From: Micrococcales bacterium
GTDB taxonomy: Bacteria > Actinomycetota > Actinomycetes > Actinomycetales > Dermatophilaceae
Reading direction: 5' to 3'
DNA: 8,797 nt
Assembly (NCBI GenBank): GCA_003132125.1
Contig: PKWT01000286.1
Span: 2,967 to 11,763 of the forward strand
Within the stretch, counting starts at the first letter, position 1; each line of letters opens with the position of its first letter. Positions 1 to 6,482 of this stretch are shown one piece after another. The notes under the pieces are model-generated. The model was given only the letters and a program-made list of their open reading frames with translations, had not been told where the DNA came from and made no database searches. A program made the position numbers and the translations under genes.

Positions 1-2561
1 GCCAGGGCTCGTGTCACGCCATCGCGGTTCTCCGACACGACTCGCCGCAGGGCAGCCGTGGCGTCCGGATTGGCATCCAGCCAGGACTGCGAGGCATCTG
101 CCAGCTCACGATTGGCCAGCGCCACCGGATAGAAGCCCTCGACGATGGACTCCGCGATCGCGTGGGTTCGAGCGGCCCACACCGTCGTGAGCATGGCGTG
201 GTACTTCTCGATGTAGGGCGTGAGCAGCGACGTATCGTGCACCCTGACGAAGCCCTGGACGACCGCGTCGACCGTCTGGTTGGGCAGGCCTTCCGCTTCG
301 ATGACCTTCTGCCAGGCCGTGGCCTTGGCCTCAGCGGTGGGAATGGTCGCCAGTGCCCGGGCGGCCCGCTCACGTCCGGTCGCGGTGTTGTCCTGCTGAC
401 GCTCGGCCTCGATCTCGCTGGCCGTGGCTGCGCCGGCCGTGGCCAGGCTGGTGAGCAGGGTCCACCGCATCTCGGTGTCGATCGCCAGACCGTCGAGCAG
501 GGCGCTGTCCTCCAGCAGACCGCGGACCCAGGCCACGTCCTCAGCGCGTCGGGCGTAGACGGCGAACGCGCTGACCAGCTGTAGCTGCGCGTCGCTGCCC
601 GGCTCTGCCGAGGTGGCCAGCGCCCTGAGGCGTGCCGTCAGAGAGACCAGCGTCGCGTCGCGGTGGGCGGGGGCGACATACAGATGCACGGCGGACTGCA
701 GCTGTGCAAGCAGCACGCGCAGGAGCGTTGAGTTCTTCTCGCCCGGCAATGACTCGAGCACCAGGTCGCAGAAGTCGCGTGCTGACATCTCTGCGTCGCG
801 GGTCATGTCCCACGCCGCACCGAGCACGAGGGCGCGGGGCAGGCTGGTGGTGAACCCCCGCGGGTGGGCGAGAATCGTTGCCATCGAGCGCTCGTCCAGA
901 CGAACCTTGGCGTAGGCCAGGTCGTCGTCGTTGAGCAGCAGGAGGTCCGGTCGCTGTTGACCGATCAGCGCCGGCACCTCGGTGCGCTCACCGTCGATGT
1001 CGAGCTCGATCCTGTTGGCCCGCGTGAGCTTGTCGCCCTCCAGGGTGTAGCCGCCGATCGCCAGGGTGTGCGGACGAAGCGTCGGGAACGCCTCGACCGC
1101 GCTCTGGGTGATGACCGCAGCCGTGATGACGTCCTGGTCGTCCACCGTGACCTCGAGGCGCAGAGTGTTGACGCCCGCAGTCTCGAGCCACAGCTTCGAC
1201 CAGGCGCTCAGGTCCCGACCGGAGGCTTGCTCGAGGTGCCCGAGCAGGTCCGAGAGGGTGGTGTTCTGCCAGGCGTGCTTGGAGAAGTAGTCACGAAGCC
1301 CGGCCGTGAACGGCTCGCGACCGACATAGGCCACGAGCTGCTTGAGCACCGAGGCGCCCTTGGCGTAGGTGATGCCGTCGAAGTTGACCTCGACGTCCTC
1401 GAGGTCGCGGATGTCCGCGACGATCGGGTGAGTTGAGGAGAGCTGGTCCTGTCGGTAGGCCCAGGACTTCTCGGAGGTCCCGAAGGTGGTCCAGGCGGTG
1501 TCCCATTGGGTGGCCTCGGACTGGCATGTCGTCGAGGCCCACTCGGCGAACGACTCGTTGAGCCACAGGTCGTTCCACCACTGCATCGTGACGAGGTTGC
1601 CGAACCACATGTGCGCCAGCTCGTGCAGGATCGTCAGCGCCCTGCGCTCGATGATCGCCTCGGTGACCTTGGCCCGGAAGACATACATCTCGTTGTACGT
1701 CACGGCTCCGGCGTTCTCCATCGCGCCCATGTTGTATTCGGGGGTGAAGATCTGGTCGTACTTCGTGAAGGGGTACGCGTAGTCGAACTCGTTCTCGAAG
1801 AACGTGAATCCGCGCTTCGTGACGTCGAAGACGTTGTCCGCGTCCAGGTGCGGGGTCAGCGACTTGCGGCAGAAGATGCCCAGTGGCACGGCGCCCTGAC
1901 GGGTCTGAACCTCGTCGCGGACCACGTCATACGGGCCGGCGATCAGCGCCGTGATGTAGCAGGAGATGCTCGGTGTCGCGGCAAACGTCCAGGTCGCGCT
2001 GGGCACCTCTGGGCCCTGGCCGACGACGACGGACTCTGGTGTCGGCACGGGGACGGGCTCCGGCGTCGGCTCGTTGGACACGACCTGCCAGTGCGCCGGG
2101 GCGGTGACCGTGAACGCGAAGGTGGCCTTGAGATCGGGCTGCTCAAAGACGGCGAACATGCGTCGGCAGTCAGCGACCTCGAACTGCGTGTACAGGTAGA
2201 CCTCGTCATCGACCGGGTCGACGAAGCGGTGCAGTCCCTCGCCGGTGTTCATGTAGACGCCGGTCGCATCGATCGTCAGCTCGTTGGTGCCAGACCTCAA
2301 CACCGGGAGCTGGACGCGAACCCCGTCGAAGTGCCTTGCCGGATCCAGCGACTCCCCGTTGAGGGTGATCTGCTCAACGGACTCTGCGATCAGGTCGATG
2401 AAGGTGCTCGCGCCGTCTTCGGACGAGGTGAACTCGACGGTGGATCGGGTCCGGAAGCTGGTGGGCCCGGTCGTCAGGTCCAGCGCGACGTCGTACGTAG
2501 CCACAGACAACAGGGAAGCGCGCTCCCTGGCTTCGTCGCGGGTCAGGTTCTTGCCGGGCAC
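1..2561 (-). CDS. pepN: Aminopeptidase N (M1 family zinc metallopeptidase), C-terminus cut by the window edge
   Basis: Cytoplasmic M1 aminopeptidase that removes N-terminal residues from peptides during protein turnover. Reading the minus strand from GTG 2561 gives 853 uninterrupted codons to the window edge, close to the full length usual for actinobacterial PepN (about 850-860 aa), so probably only a few residues are missing. The N-terminal beta domain (about 1-200) is followed by the GAMEN substrate-anchoring motif at 279-283. The zinc site HELAH is at 313-317, with the third zinc ligand Glu336 in the following NES motif and the catalytic Tyr399 in TYAKGAS. All catalytic residues are present, so the enzyme should be active. 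An alpha-helical ERAP1_C-like domain fills the C-terminal half. The GTG start is chosen because AAGGAG sits 8 nt upstream. An oddity is a Pro/Glu/Val-rich stretch at residues 164-177 in the beta domain. The gene is divergent from rpiB. Confidence 0.96.
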   Translation of the reverse strand, partial: MPGKNLTRDEARERASLLSVATYDVALDLTTGPTSFRTRSTVEFTSSEDGASTFIDLIAESVEQITLNGESLDPARHFDGVRVQLPVLRSGTNELTIDATGVYMNTGEGLHRFVDPVDDEVYLYTQFEVADCRRMFAVFEQPDLKATFAFTVTAPAHWQVVSNEPTPEPVPVPTPESVVVGQGPEVPSATWTFAATPSISCYITALIAGPYDVVRDEVQTRQGAVPLGIFCRKSLTPHLDADNVFDVTKRGFTFFENEFDYAYPFTKYDQIFTPEYNMGAMENAGAVTYNEMYVFRAKVTEAIIERRALTILHELAHMWFGNLVTMQWWNDLWLNESFAEWASTTCQSEATQWDTAWTTFGTSEKSWAYRQDQLSSTHPIVADIRDLEDVEVNFDGITYAKGASVLKQLVAYVGREPFTAGLRDYFSKHAWQNTTLSDLLGHLEQASGRDLSAWSKLWLETAGVNTLRLEVTVDDQDVITAAVITQSAVEAFPTLRPHTLAIGGYTLEGDKLTRANRIELDIDGERTEVPALIGQQRPDLLLLNDDDLAYAKVRLDERSMATILAHPRGFTTSLPRALVLGAAWDMTRDAEMSARDFCDLVLESLPGEKNSTLLRVLLAQLQSAVHLYVAPAHRDATLVSLTARLRALATSAEPGSDAQLQLVSAFAVYARRAEDVAWVRGLLEDSALLDGLAIDTEMRWTLLTSLATAGAATASEIEAERQQDNTATGRERAARALATIPTAEAKATAWQKVIEAEGLPNQTVDAVVQGFVRVHDTSLLTPYIEKYHAMLTTVWAARTHAIAESIVEGFYPVALANRELADASQSWLDANPDATAALRRVVSENRDGVTRAL

Positions 2562-2569
2562 GGGGTCAA

Positions 2570-2575
2570 CTCCTT
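2570..2575 (-). promoter_or_regulatory. Ribosome binding site of pepN
   Basis: AAGGAG on the minus strand lies 8 nt before GTG 2561. It is a near-perfect Shine-Dalgarno sequence and is the reason for preferring the GTG over other in-frame starts. The divergent gap 2576-2737 between pepN and rpiB must hold promoters for both genes, but I found no pair of -35/-10 boxes convincing enough to report. Confidence 0.7.
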
Positions 2576-2737
2576 GTGGGGAAGCATGGTGTGGGCTCTG
2601 CACGGGTCACATGCCCTGAGTCACTATTTGGCCACGTCATCCTCGCACGACCCCGATGCCCCCTCGTCCGTCAAGGGTCCCGCTCGCCGGCTGACAGGAT
2701 GGGCCCAGCACCGCATCTCCTGAGAACCTCCGACAGC

Positions 2738-2743
2738 AAAGGA
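2738..2743 (+). promoter_or_regulatory. Ribosome binding site of rpiB
   Basis: AAAGGA, inside a longer A-rich AAAGGAAA, lies 11 nt before ATG 2755. The spacing is slightly long but acceptable, and no other start codon nearby has a better site. Confidence 0.55.
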
Positions 2744-2754
2744 AACCCACGAAA

Positions 2755-3234
2755 ATGCGCGTTCACATCGGCGGCGACCACGCGGCATACGACCTGAAAT
2801 GCGCCCTGGTGACATTTCTGCAGGGCAAGGGCTATGACGTGATCGACCACGGGCCTGACTACTTCGACGCAGAGGACGACTACCCGGTTGCGGTGCTGCG
2901 CGCGGCCGAGGCCGTGTCGGGCGACATCGGAGCCTTCGGCATCATCCTGGGCGGATCGGGCAACGGCGAGCAGATGGCCGCGAACAAGGTCAAGGGCATC
3001 AGGGCGGCACTGGCCTACAACGTCGAGATGGCCACGTTGGCGCGGACGCACAACAACGCGCAGATCCTGTCCCTGGGGGCGCGGATGAACACGCAGGCCG
3101 AGGCCGAGGCCATGGTCGGAGCCTTCCTGAGCACGAGGTTCAGCGGTGACGAACGCCACGCCCGACGACTCGCCATGGTCGAGCGTTACGAGCGTGACGG
3201 TCAGCTGCCGCCGATTCCGGCGTCCGAAGGCTGA
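2755..3234 (+). CDS. rpiB: Ribose-5-phosphate isomerase B (RpiB/LacAB family)
   Basis: Cytoplasmic enzyme of the non-oxidative pentose phosphate pathway that interconverts ribulose 5-phosphate and ribose 5-phosphate. The 159-aa length matches the family. The N-terminus reads MRVHIGGDHA, with the sugar-binding Asp8-His9. The GGSGNGEQ loop is at 66-73, and its Glu72 takes the place of the active-site Cys of E. coli RpiB, as known for the mycobacterial-type enzyme (Glu75 in M. tuberculosis). THNNA at 98-102 supplies His99 for ring opening and GARMN is at 108-112. The phosphate-binding segment FSGDERHARR is at 129-138. LacAB-like activity on other sugar phosphates, such as allose 6-phosphate, cannot be excluded, but the actinobacterial-type motifs favour RpiB. 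It stands alone on the plus strand, divergent from pepN and followed by a repeat-bearing gap. Transported pentose could feed into this step, but the importer genes are about 2 kb away and not co-transcribed with it. Confidence 0.95.
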   Translation: MRVHIGGDHAAYDLKCALVTFLQGKGYDVIDHGPDYFDAEDDYPVAVLRAAEAVSGDIGAFGIILGGSGNGEQMAANKVKGIRAALAYNVEMATLARTHNNAQILSLGARMNTQAEAEAMVGAFLSTRFSGDERHARRLAMVERYERDGQLPPIPASEG

Positions 3235-3257
3235 GTCCGGCGACTCCGGCAAGGACC

Positions 3258-3308
3258 AGCGGTGGGTCCTGACAAGCGGTGGGTCCTGACAAGCGGTGGG
3301 TCCTGACA
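3258..3308 (+). repeat. Three perfect tandem copies of a 17-bp unit, with a degenerate fourth
   Basis: The unit AGCGGTGGGTCCTGACA occurs at 3258-3274, 3275-3291 and 3292-3308 without a mismatch. Positions 3309-3324 look like a decayed fourth copy (ACGGTTGGGTTCTC). Each unit ends in CTGACA, which resembles a -35 box, so such hexamers recur every 17 bp. The preceding GGACC at 3253-3257 can pair with GGTCC at 3265-3269 to form a 5-bp stem. The 10-bp core GGGTCCTGAC reappears at 8699-8708 and 8713-8722. The repeat lies between rpiB and the phosphatase gene and is not coding in any supported frame. Confidence 0.9.
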
Positions 3309-3331
3309 ACGGTTGGGTTCTCCCCAAGAAT
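3303..3331 (+). promoter_or_regulatory. Candidate sigma-70-type promoter of the SpoIIE phosphatase gene
   Basis: The -35 box is CTGACA (3303-3308; 5 of 6 to consensus). It is followed by exactly 17 nt and then AAGAAT (3326-3331; 4 of 6). Transcription would start near 3338, giving a leader of about 40 nt before GTG 3380. The -35 box is the end of the third tandem repeat copy. This is based on sequence matching only; no transcript data are available. Confidence 0.45.
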
Positions 3332-3379
3332 GTGCAAACAACCAGCGTGCGCACATCTACCGCGAATACCATCCGAGCT

Positions 3380-4549
3380 GTGACGAAAGTGGCGCAGGTG
3401 CTGAGGCGTGGAGGTCTTGCACGGCAGCGCCTCGCACGTCGACACCTCGCACGTCCGGGTCGCGCGCGTCGGCGCCGGTGGATGGCGATGCGTTGGTTGC
3501 CGGTGCGCCTCAGGGGGGTGACTCGGAGTCACCCGATCGTGCTCGCGGTGCTCCTCATCCTGATCGCAGGCTTGATGTCCGTTCTCATCGCGCGCTGGCC
3601 ATCGGCCATGCCTTGGTCCTCGTATCTGCCCGTGGTCGTGCTCTCCGGCCTGTTCCTGCCGCCCCGGTGGCTGGCCCTCGTCCTGGTGGTCATCGGTGGT
3701 CTCATGTCGTATGACGGGTGGTTGCAGGGGGCGGCCAAGACCAGTTTTGTGGGTGCCTGCATCGTGATCGCCGTCGTCGGGACCATGATGATGTGGCTGG
3801 CTGTCTCCCGGGCCCGGTTGGGTGTTCACGGGATAGCGGGGGAGTCGATGTTGGTCGATCTGCGCGATCGGCTTCGCGCACATGGTGAGCTTCCGACGCT
3901 GCCCGAACCGTGGCACGCTGAGGTCGCTCTGGAGCCTGCCCGCGGTGAGTCGTTCTCGGGTGACTTCGTCGTGGCCACCCGCTCGAGCTCCGGCAACCGG
4001 CTCGAGGTCGCCCTCGTGGATGTCTCGGGCAAGGGCCTCGACGCCGGGACGCGGGCGCTGCTCCTGTCCGGGGCTTTGGGCGGGTTGATGGGCGCGTTGG
4101 ACCCCGCGGACTTCCTTGGCGCGGCCAACTCCTATCTGCTCCGCCAGAAGTGGGGCGAGGGATTTGCCACCGCGATCCATGTGGCGCTCGAGCTCGACAC
4201 CGGTCGGTTCTGTCTTGGCGCGGCCGGACATCCTCCGGCGGTCAAGTTCGCGGCCGGTTCCGGCCTGTGGCAGGTGCTGGACGCCGAAACGGGTCCGCTG
4301 CTCGGCGTCGTGGACGACGCTGCCTTTCCCCGCGTGAATGGCCAGCTGCGCCGTGGCGATGCCTTGCTGCTCTGCACGGACGGCGTTATCGAGACCCGAA
4401 CCCGCGACCTGAACGTCGGAATTGACCGGATGCTCGGCGCAGCAGAACGACTGGTCCCCCAGGGCTTCACCGGCGGAGCCTCACGCATCTGCGCTGCACC
4501 CTTCCGCCAGACTGACGACCGTGGCGTCGTACTGATCTGGCGAACCTGA
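3380..4549 (+). CDS. Membrane-anchored PP2C-type serine/threonine phosphatase with SpoIIE domain
   Basis: A Mn/Mg-dependent protein phosphatase of the SpoIIE/RsbU class. Related proteins dephosphorylate anti-anti-sigma factors in partner-switching pathways; the partner here is unknown. From GTG 3380 the protein is 389 aa. It begins with an Arg-rich cytoplasmic head (about 8-50). Three to four membrane segments follow at roughly 51-70, 82-111 and 122-143. The phosphatase domain (about 165-389) has SGDF with Asp195, DVSGKG with Asp214, GHPP at 283-286, CTDG with Asp334 and a terminal DDRGVVLIWR with Asp379-Asp380. The metal ligands are therefore intact. No PAS, GAF or HAMP sensor is seen, so the membrane part may be the input. 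The start is uncertain: the frame opens as far back as GTG 3296, but that codon lies inside the tandem repeat and upstream of the candidate promoter. GTG 3347, 3389, 3398 and ATG 3482 are alternatives, and none has a strong Shine-Dalgarno sequence. Confidence 0.88.
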   Translation: MTKVAQVLRRGGLARQRLARRHLARPGRARRRRWMAMRWLPVRLRGVTRSHPIVLAVLLILIAGLMSVLIARWPSAMPWSSYLPVVVLSGLFLPPRWLALVLVVIGGLMSYDGWLQGAAKTSFVGACIVIAVVGTMMMWLAVSRARLGVHGIAGESMLVDLRDRLRAHGELPTLPEPWHAEVALEPARGESFSGDFVVATRSSSGNRLEVALVDVSGKGLDAGTRALLLSGALGGLMGALDPADFLGAANSYLLRQKWGEGFATAIHVALELDTGRFCLGAAGHPPAVKFAAGSGLWQVLDAETGPLLGVVDDAAFPRVNGQLRRGDALLLCTDGVIETRTRDLNVGIDRMLGAAERLVPQGFTGGASRICAAPFRQTDDRGVVLIWRT

Positions 4550-4576
4550 GCCTCAGACCGTTTACTGAGCCTCAGG
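4545..4576. terminator. Hairpin shared by two convergent genes, probable bidirectional terminator
   Basis: CCTGAGCCTCAG (4545-4556) pairs with CTGAGCCTCAGG (4565-4576) around the 8-nt loop ACCGTTTA, giving 11 base pairs and one C-C mismatch. The stem includes the stop codon of the phosphatase gene (4547-4549) and that of the DUF4395 gene (minus, 4574-4572). There is no long U tract on either side, so an intrinsic terminator of the weak actinobacterial type, or a 3'-end stabilising stem, is the likely role. Confidence 0.6.
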
Positions 4577-5075
4577 CGGGGCTGGGGAGCGGGCGTTGTC
4601 GCAAGCTGATGTCGGCGCACTCGAGGCAGATCTCCTCGGGCACGAGTCCGAGCTTCATCAGGACGGCGAACGCCTTGCAGCCCACGCAGAGGCCGAGAAG
4701 GGCCTCGAGGGCCGGGAAGACGATCATGACTACCCCGATCGCCACCACGACGGGGGACGCGAAACCACCAACCCACAGGACAGCGGCGGCGGCAGTCAAG
4801 GCGGCGCCAATTCCCGCGGCGAAGCGCTTGGGCGGTCCCGCGGTGGGGCGCGCCGACGCTCCGACGCGTGTACGCACGAGGCGTTGGACGCCTTGCGCGA
4901 TGGGACTGGCCTTGGGGCCGAACGCGGTCCGCAAGGTGAAGTCGAGTGCCAGCACGGCGTAGATCCACCATTGGCTCAACGCCAGGGCGATGAGGGCCAG
5001 GACCAGCACGACGGTGGCGATCAGCCGGACGGTGACGTCGTCGACGACACGGGGGTAGCGCGGGCTTGCAGTCAT
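4572..5075 (-). CDS. DUF4395 family integral membrane protein with two CxxC pairs
   Basis: A 167-aa membrane protein of the DUF4395 family; its biochemical role is not established. ATG 5075 begins MTASPRYPRVVDDV. Hydrophobic segments lie at about 17-34, 36-46, 88-103 and 107-126, with a basic, proline-containing loop between the second and third (about 63-85). An AVLALDFTLRTAFGP stretch at 40-54 is typical of the family. Two cysteine pairs, C130-VG-C133 and C150-LE-C153, sit near the C-terminus and suggest redox or metal chemistry; family members are often found beside thioredoxin-like genes, but none is present here. The reading frame continues open upstream for more than 200 codons, but that part lacks family similarity and covers the regulatory gap, so it is rejected. 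No good Shine-Dalgarno sequence precedes ATG 5075. The gene is convergent with the phosphatase gene and divergent from the sugar importer. Confidence 0.85.
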   Translation of the reverse strand: MTASPRYPRVVDDVTVRLIATVVLVLALIALALSQWWIYAVLALDFTLRTAFGPKASPIAQGVQRLVRTRVGASARPTAGPPKRFAAGIGAALTAAAAVLWVGGFASPVVVAIGVVMIVFPALEALLGLCVGCKAFAVLMKLGLVPEEICLECADISLRQRPLPSPA

Positions 5076-5111
5076 GGACCGATCAACGACACGAAGAGCG
5101 GACCTAGTCCG

Positions 5112-5139
5112 TGCATACTGGGGAATCCCGGCATGTGAA
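5112..5139 (-). promoter_or_regulatory. Weak candidate promoter of the DUF4395 gene
   Basis: On the minus strand TTCACA (5139-5134; 5 of 6 to the -35 consensus) is followed by 16 nt and TATGCA (5117-5112; 3 of 6 to the -10 consensus). Transcription would start near 5105, about 30 nt before ATG 5075. The -35 box overlaps the left arm of the AACAGCTG dyad by two bases, so a protein bound to the dyad could block it. Confidence 0.28.
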
Positions 5140-5165
5140 CAGCTGCCGCCGCGCCGCCAGCTGTT
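5138..5165. promoter_or_regulatory. Inverted repeat AACAGCTG-12-CAGCTGTT in the divergent regulatory gap
   Basis: Perfect 8-bp arms AACAGCTG (5138-5145) and CAGCTGTT (5158-5165) flank the 12-nt GC-only spacer CCGCCGCGCCGC. On the plus strand the right arm runs into TTTTCT, which looks terminator-like, but no plus-strand gene ends upstream. An operator between the divergent DUF4395 and importer genes is therefore the preferred reading. The binding protein is unknown. Confidence 0.45.
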
Positions 5166-5220
5166 TTCTGGGCCAGGGCCGAGGTCGCATCGCCGGCAGC
5201 ACAAAATCAACGGATTCACT

Positions 5221-5255
5221 GTCCGGAAACGGCTCATCAACTCAATGAGCCGGAC
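5221..5255. promoter_or_regulatory. Nested dyad upstream of the sugar importer operon, candidate operator
   Basis: Two overlapping inverted repeats share this stretch. CGGCTCAT (5230-5237) and ATGAGCCG (5245-5252) have perfect 8-bp arms and a 7-nt spacer. GTCCGG (5221-5226) and CCGGAC (5250-5255) form an outer 6-bp pair. The site is about 75-100 nt before the importer start codon, a suitable place for a sugar-responsive repressor of the LacI or ROK type. The family is a guess, since no regulator gene is in the window. The neighbouring TATGTT (5256-5261) could be a -10 box but lacks a matching -35. The rest of the 5076-5325 gap shows nothing else I can support. Confidence 0.45.
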
Positions 5256-5313
5256 TATGTTGGACGACACCACATACGGCGTGATCGTCTTCACACGACG
5301 GCCACCCACGACG

Positions 5314-5319
5314 AAGGGA
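5314..5319 (+). promoter_or_regulatory. Ribosome binding site of the sugar-binding lipoprotein gene
   Basis: AAGGGA ends 6 nt before ATG 5326. It fixes the start that also gives a complete lipoprotein signal peptide. Confidence 0.65.
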
Positions 5320-5325
5320 TGATCG

Positions 5326-6444
5326 ATGAGTTCTGGTAGGAAGTGGCGGGTGCTTCCCATCGTGACGGCGACCGCTCTGGCGCTCACGCTGGCTGCCTGT
5401 GGCAGCTCGAGCAATAGTGGCTCGTCAGGCAGCAGCACCACCAGTAGTGCGGCGGTCAAGACCGTCGGCGTGATCCTGCCCGACGCGACCACCTCGCCGC
5501 GCTGGGAAGCCAACGACCGACCCAGCCTGACCAAGGCGTTCACCGACGCTGGCCTCAAGTCCGACATCCAGAACGCCGGCGGTGACAAGGCCAAGTTCGG
5601 CACGATCTGCGACGCCATGATCAACGAGGGCGTCGCGGTCATCATGATCGTCAACCTTGACTCAGACTCCGGCGGTGCGTGCCTAAAGAAGGCCGCCGCG
5701 GCCGGTATCCAGAGCATTGACTACGACCGCCTCACCCTCGGTGGCGGCGCGTCGTACTACGTGTCGTTCGACAACGTGAAGGTCGGCGGCCTCATGGGAA
5801 CCGGTCTCGAGCAGTGCCTGGGTGCCAAGGCCCAGGGCGCCGGCGTCGTCTACATCAACGGCGACCCGACCGACAACAACGCCTCGCTGTTCAAGAAGGG
5901 CTACGACGACCAGCTCAAGGCCGACGCCAAGGTCAAGATCCTGTCGTCCGACAAGTCCGGTTTCTGGGACGCCAAGAAGGCCGGCGTTGCCTTCGACGGT
6001 CTGTACACCCAGTTCGGCAGCAAGATCCAGGGCGTCATCTCCGCGAACGACACGATGGCCGGCGGCATCATTGCCAGTCTCAAGCGCAACGGCCTCGCCG
6101 GCAAGGTGCCGGTCACGGGTCAGGACGCCAGTGTCGAGGGCCTGCAGCGGATCCTCGCCGGCAGCCAGTGCATGACGGTCTACAAGAACACCAACCTCGA
6201 GGCCGAGGCGGCGTCGAAGCTGGCGATCGACCTGACCAAGGGCGACAAGGCCTCTGCTGACGCCCTGGCCACCGGTTCGGTCAAGGACACGGTAACCGGT
6301 AAGGACGTCAAGTCGGTGCTGGCGACGCCGCAGGCGATCTTCCAGGACAGCGTCAAGACGGTGATCTCCGACGGCTTCCAGAAGGCCTCGGACATCTGTA
6401 CCGCTGAGTTCGCTGCCGCCTGCACGAAGTTCGGCGTTTCCTAA
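5326..6444 (+). CDS. xylF: Sugar ABC transporter substrate-binding lipoprotein, XylF-like
   Basis: Extracytoplasmic binding protein that delivers a monosaccharide to the permease encoded two genes downstream. The 372-aa product starts with a classic lipoprotein signal: basic MSSGRKWR, a hydrophobic stretch and the lipobox LAAC with Cys25 as the lipidated residue. A Ser/Gly/Thr-rich linker follows to about residue 43. The periplasmic-binding fold begins at KTVGVILPD (45-53). Landmarks shared with the xylose-binding XylF branch are PRWEAND (58-64), DYDRL (132-136), SFDN (147-150), SANDTMAGG (239-247), VTGQD (263-267) and MTVYK (283-287). Xylose is the best guess, but related pentose or hexose binders share these motifs. 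Unusual are six further cysteines (95, 119, 164, 282, 358, 366) in an exported protein, which may form disulfides. It is first in the operon, preceded by a dyad-rich control region and followed by a stable hairpin that may set its expression above that of the next two genes. Confidence 0.9.
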   Translation: MSSGRKWRVLPIVTATALALTLAACGSSSNSGSSGSSTTSSAAVKTVGVILPDATTSPRWEANDRPSLTKAFTDAGLKSDIQNAGGDKAKFGTICDAMINEGVAVIMIVNLDSDSGGACLKKAAAAGIQSIDYDRLTLGGGASYYVSFDNVKVGGLMGTGLEQCLGAKAQGAGVVYINGDPTDNNASLFKKGYDDQLKADAKVKILSSDKSGFWDAKKAGVAFDGLYTQFGSKIQGVISANDTMAGGIIASLKRNGLAGKVPVTGQDASVEGLQRILAGSQCMTVYKNTNLEAEAASKLAIDLTKGDKASADALATGSVKDTVTGKDVKSVLATPQAIFQDSVKTVISDGFQKASDICTAEFAAACTKFGVS

Positions 6445-6453
6445 AGACGCGAG

Positions 6454-6482
6454 GGGGCCGGCTCGCCCAAAGGGCCGGCCCC
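6454..6482 (+). terminator. Stable intercistronic hairpin after the binding-protein gene (attenuator or partial terminator)
   Basis: GGGGCCGGC (6454-6462) and GCCGGCCCC (6474-6482) form a perfect 9-bp, all-G/C stem around the 11-nt loop TCGCCCAAAGG. It starts 10 nt after the stop codon and has no U tract. Such stems between a binding-protein gene and its transporter genes commonly protect the upstream mRNA or reduce downstream transcription. A separate promoter for the ATPase gene within 6483-6569 cannot be excluded, but I see no good one. Confidence 0.65.

Noticed and set aside
1506..2723. A 405-codon open frame on the plus strand opposite pepN
   Set aside because: It is antisense to a clear M1 peptidase with all catalytic motifs. 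Long antisense frames are common in GC-rich DNA, and the product is Val/Arg/Gly-rich without any recognisable domain.
3258..3308. CRISPR array
   Set aside because: The 17-bp units abut directly with no spacers, there are only three copies, and no cas genes are nearby.
2671..3372. A 233-codon minus-strand open frame opposite rpiB
   Set aside because: Shadow of rpiB; no family motif and no ribosome binding site was found.
3296..3379. Longer start of the phosphatase at GTG 3296
   Set aside because: The codon lies inside the tandem repeat and ahead of the candidate promoter, with no ribosome binding site.
3140..4231. A 363-codon minus-strand open frame across the end of rpiB, the tandem repeats and the phosphatase gene
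   Set aside because: It overlaps two well-supported genes and gives a His/Arg/Pro-rich product with no family signature. Its internal peptide repeats merely reflect the 17-bp DNA repeat.
5138..5170. Intrinsic terminator on the plus strand (dyad followed by TTTT)
   Set aside because: No plus-strand gene ends upstream; the gene to the left is on the minus strand and starts here, so an operator is more likely.
5076..5717. Upstream extension of the DUF4395 frame to give a 381-aa protein
   Set aside because: The extension runs through the regulatory gap and into the antisense of the binding-protein gene. Family similarity starts only near ATG 5075.
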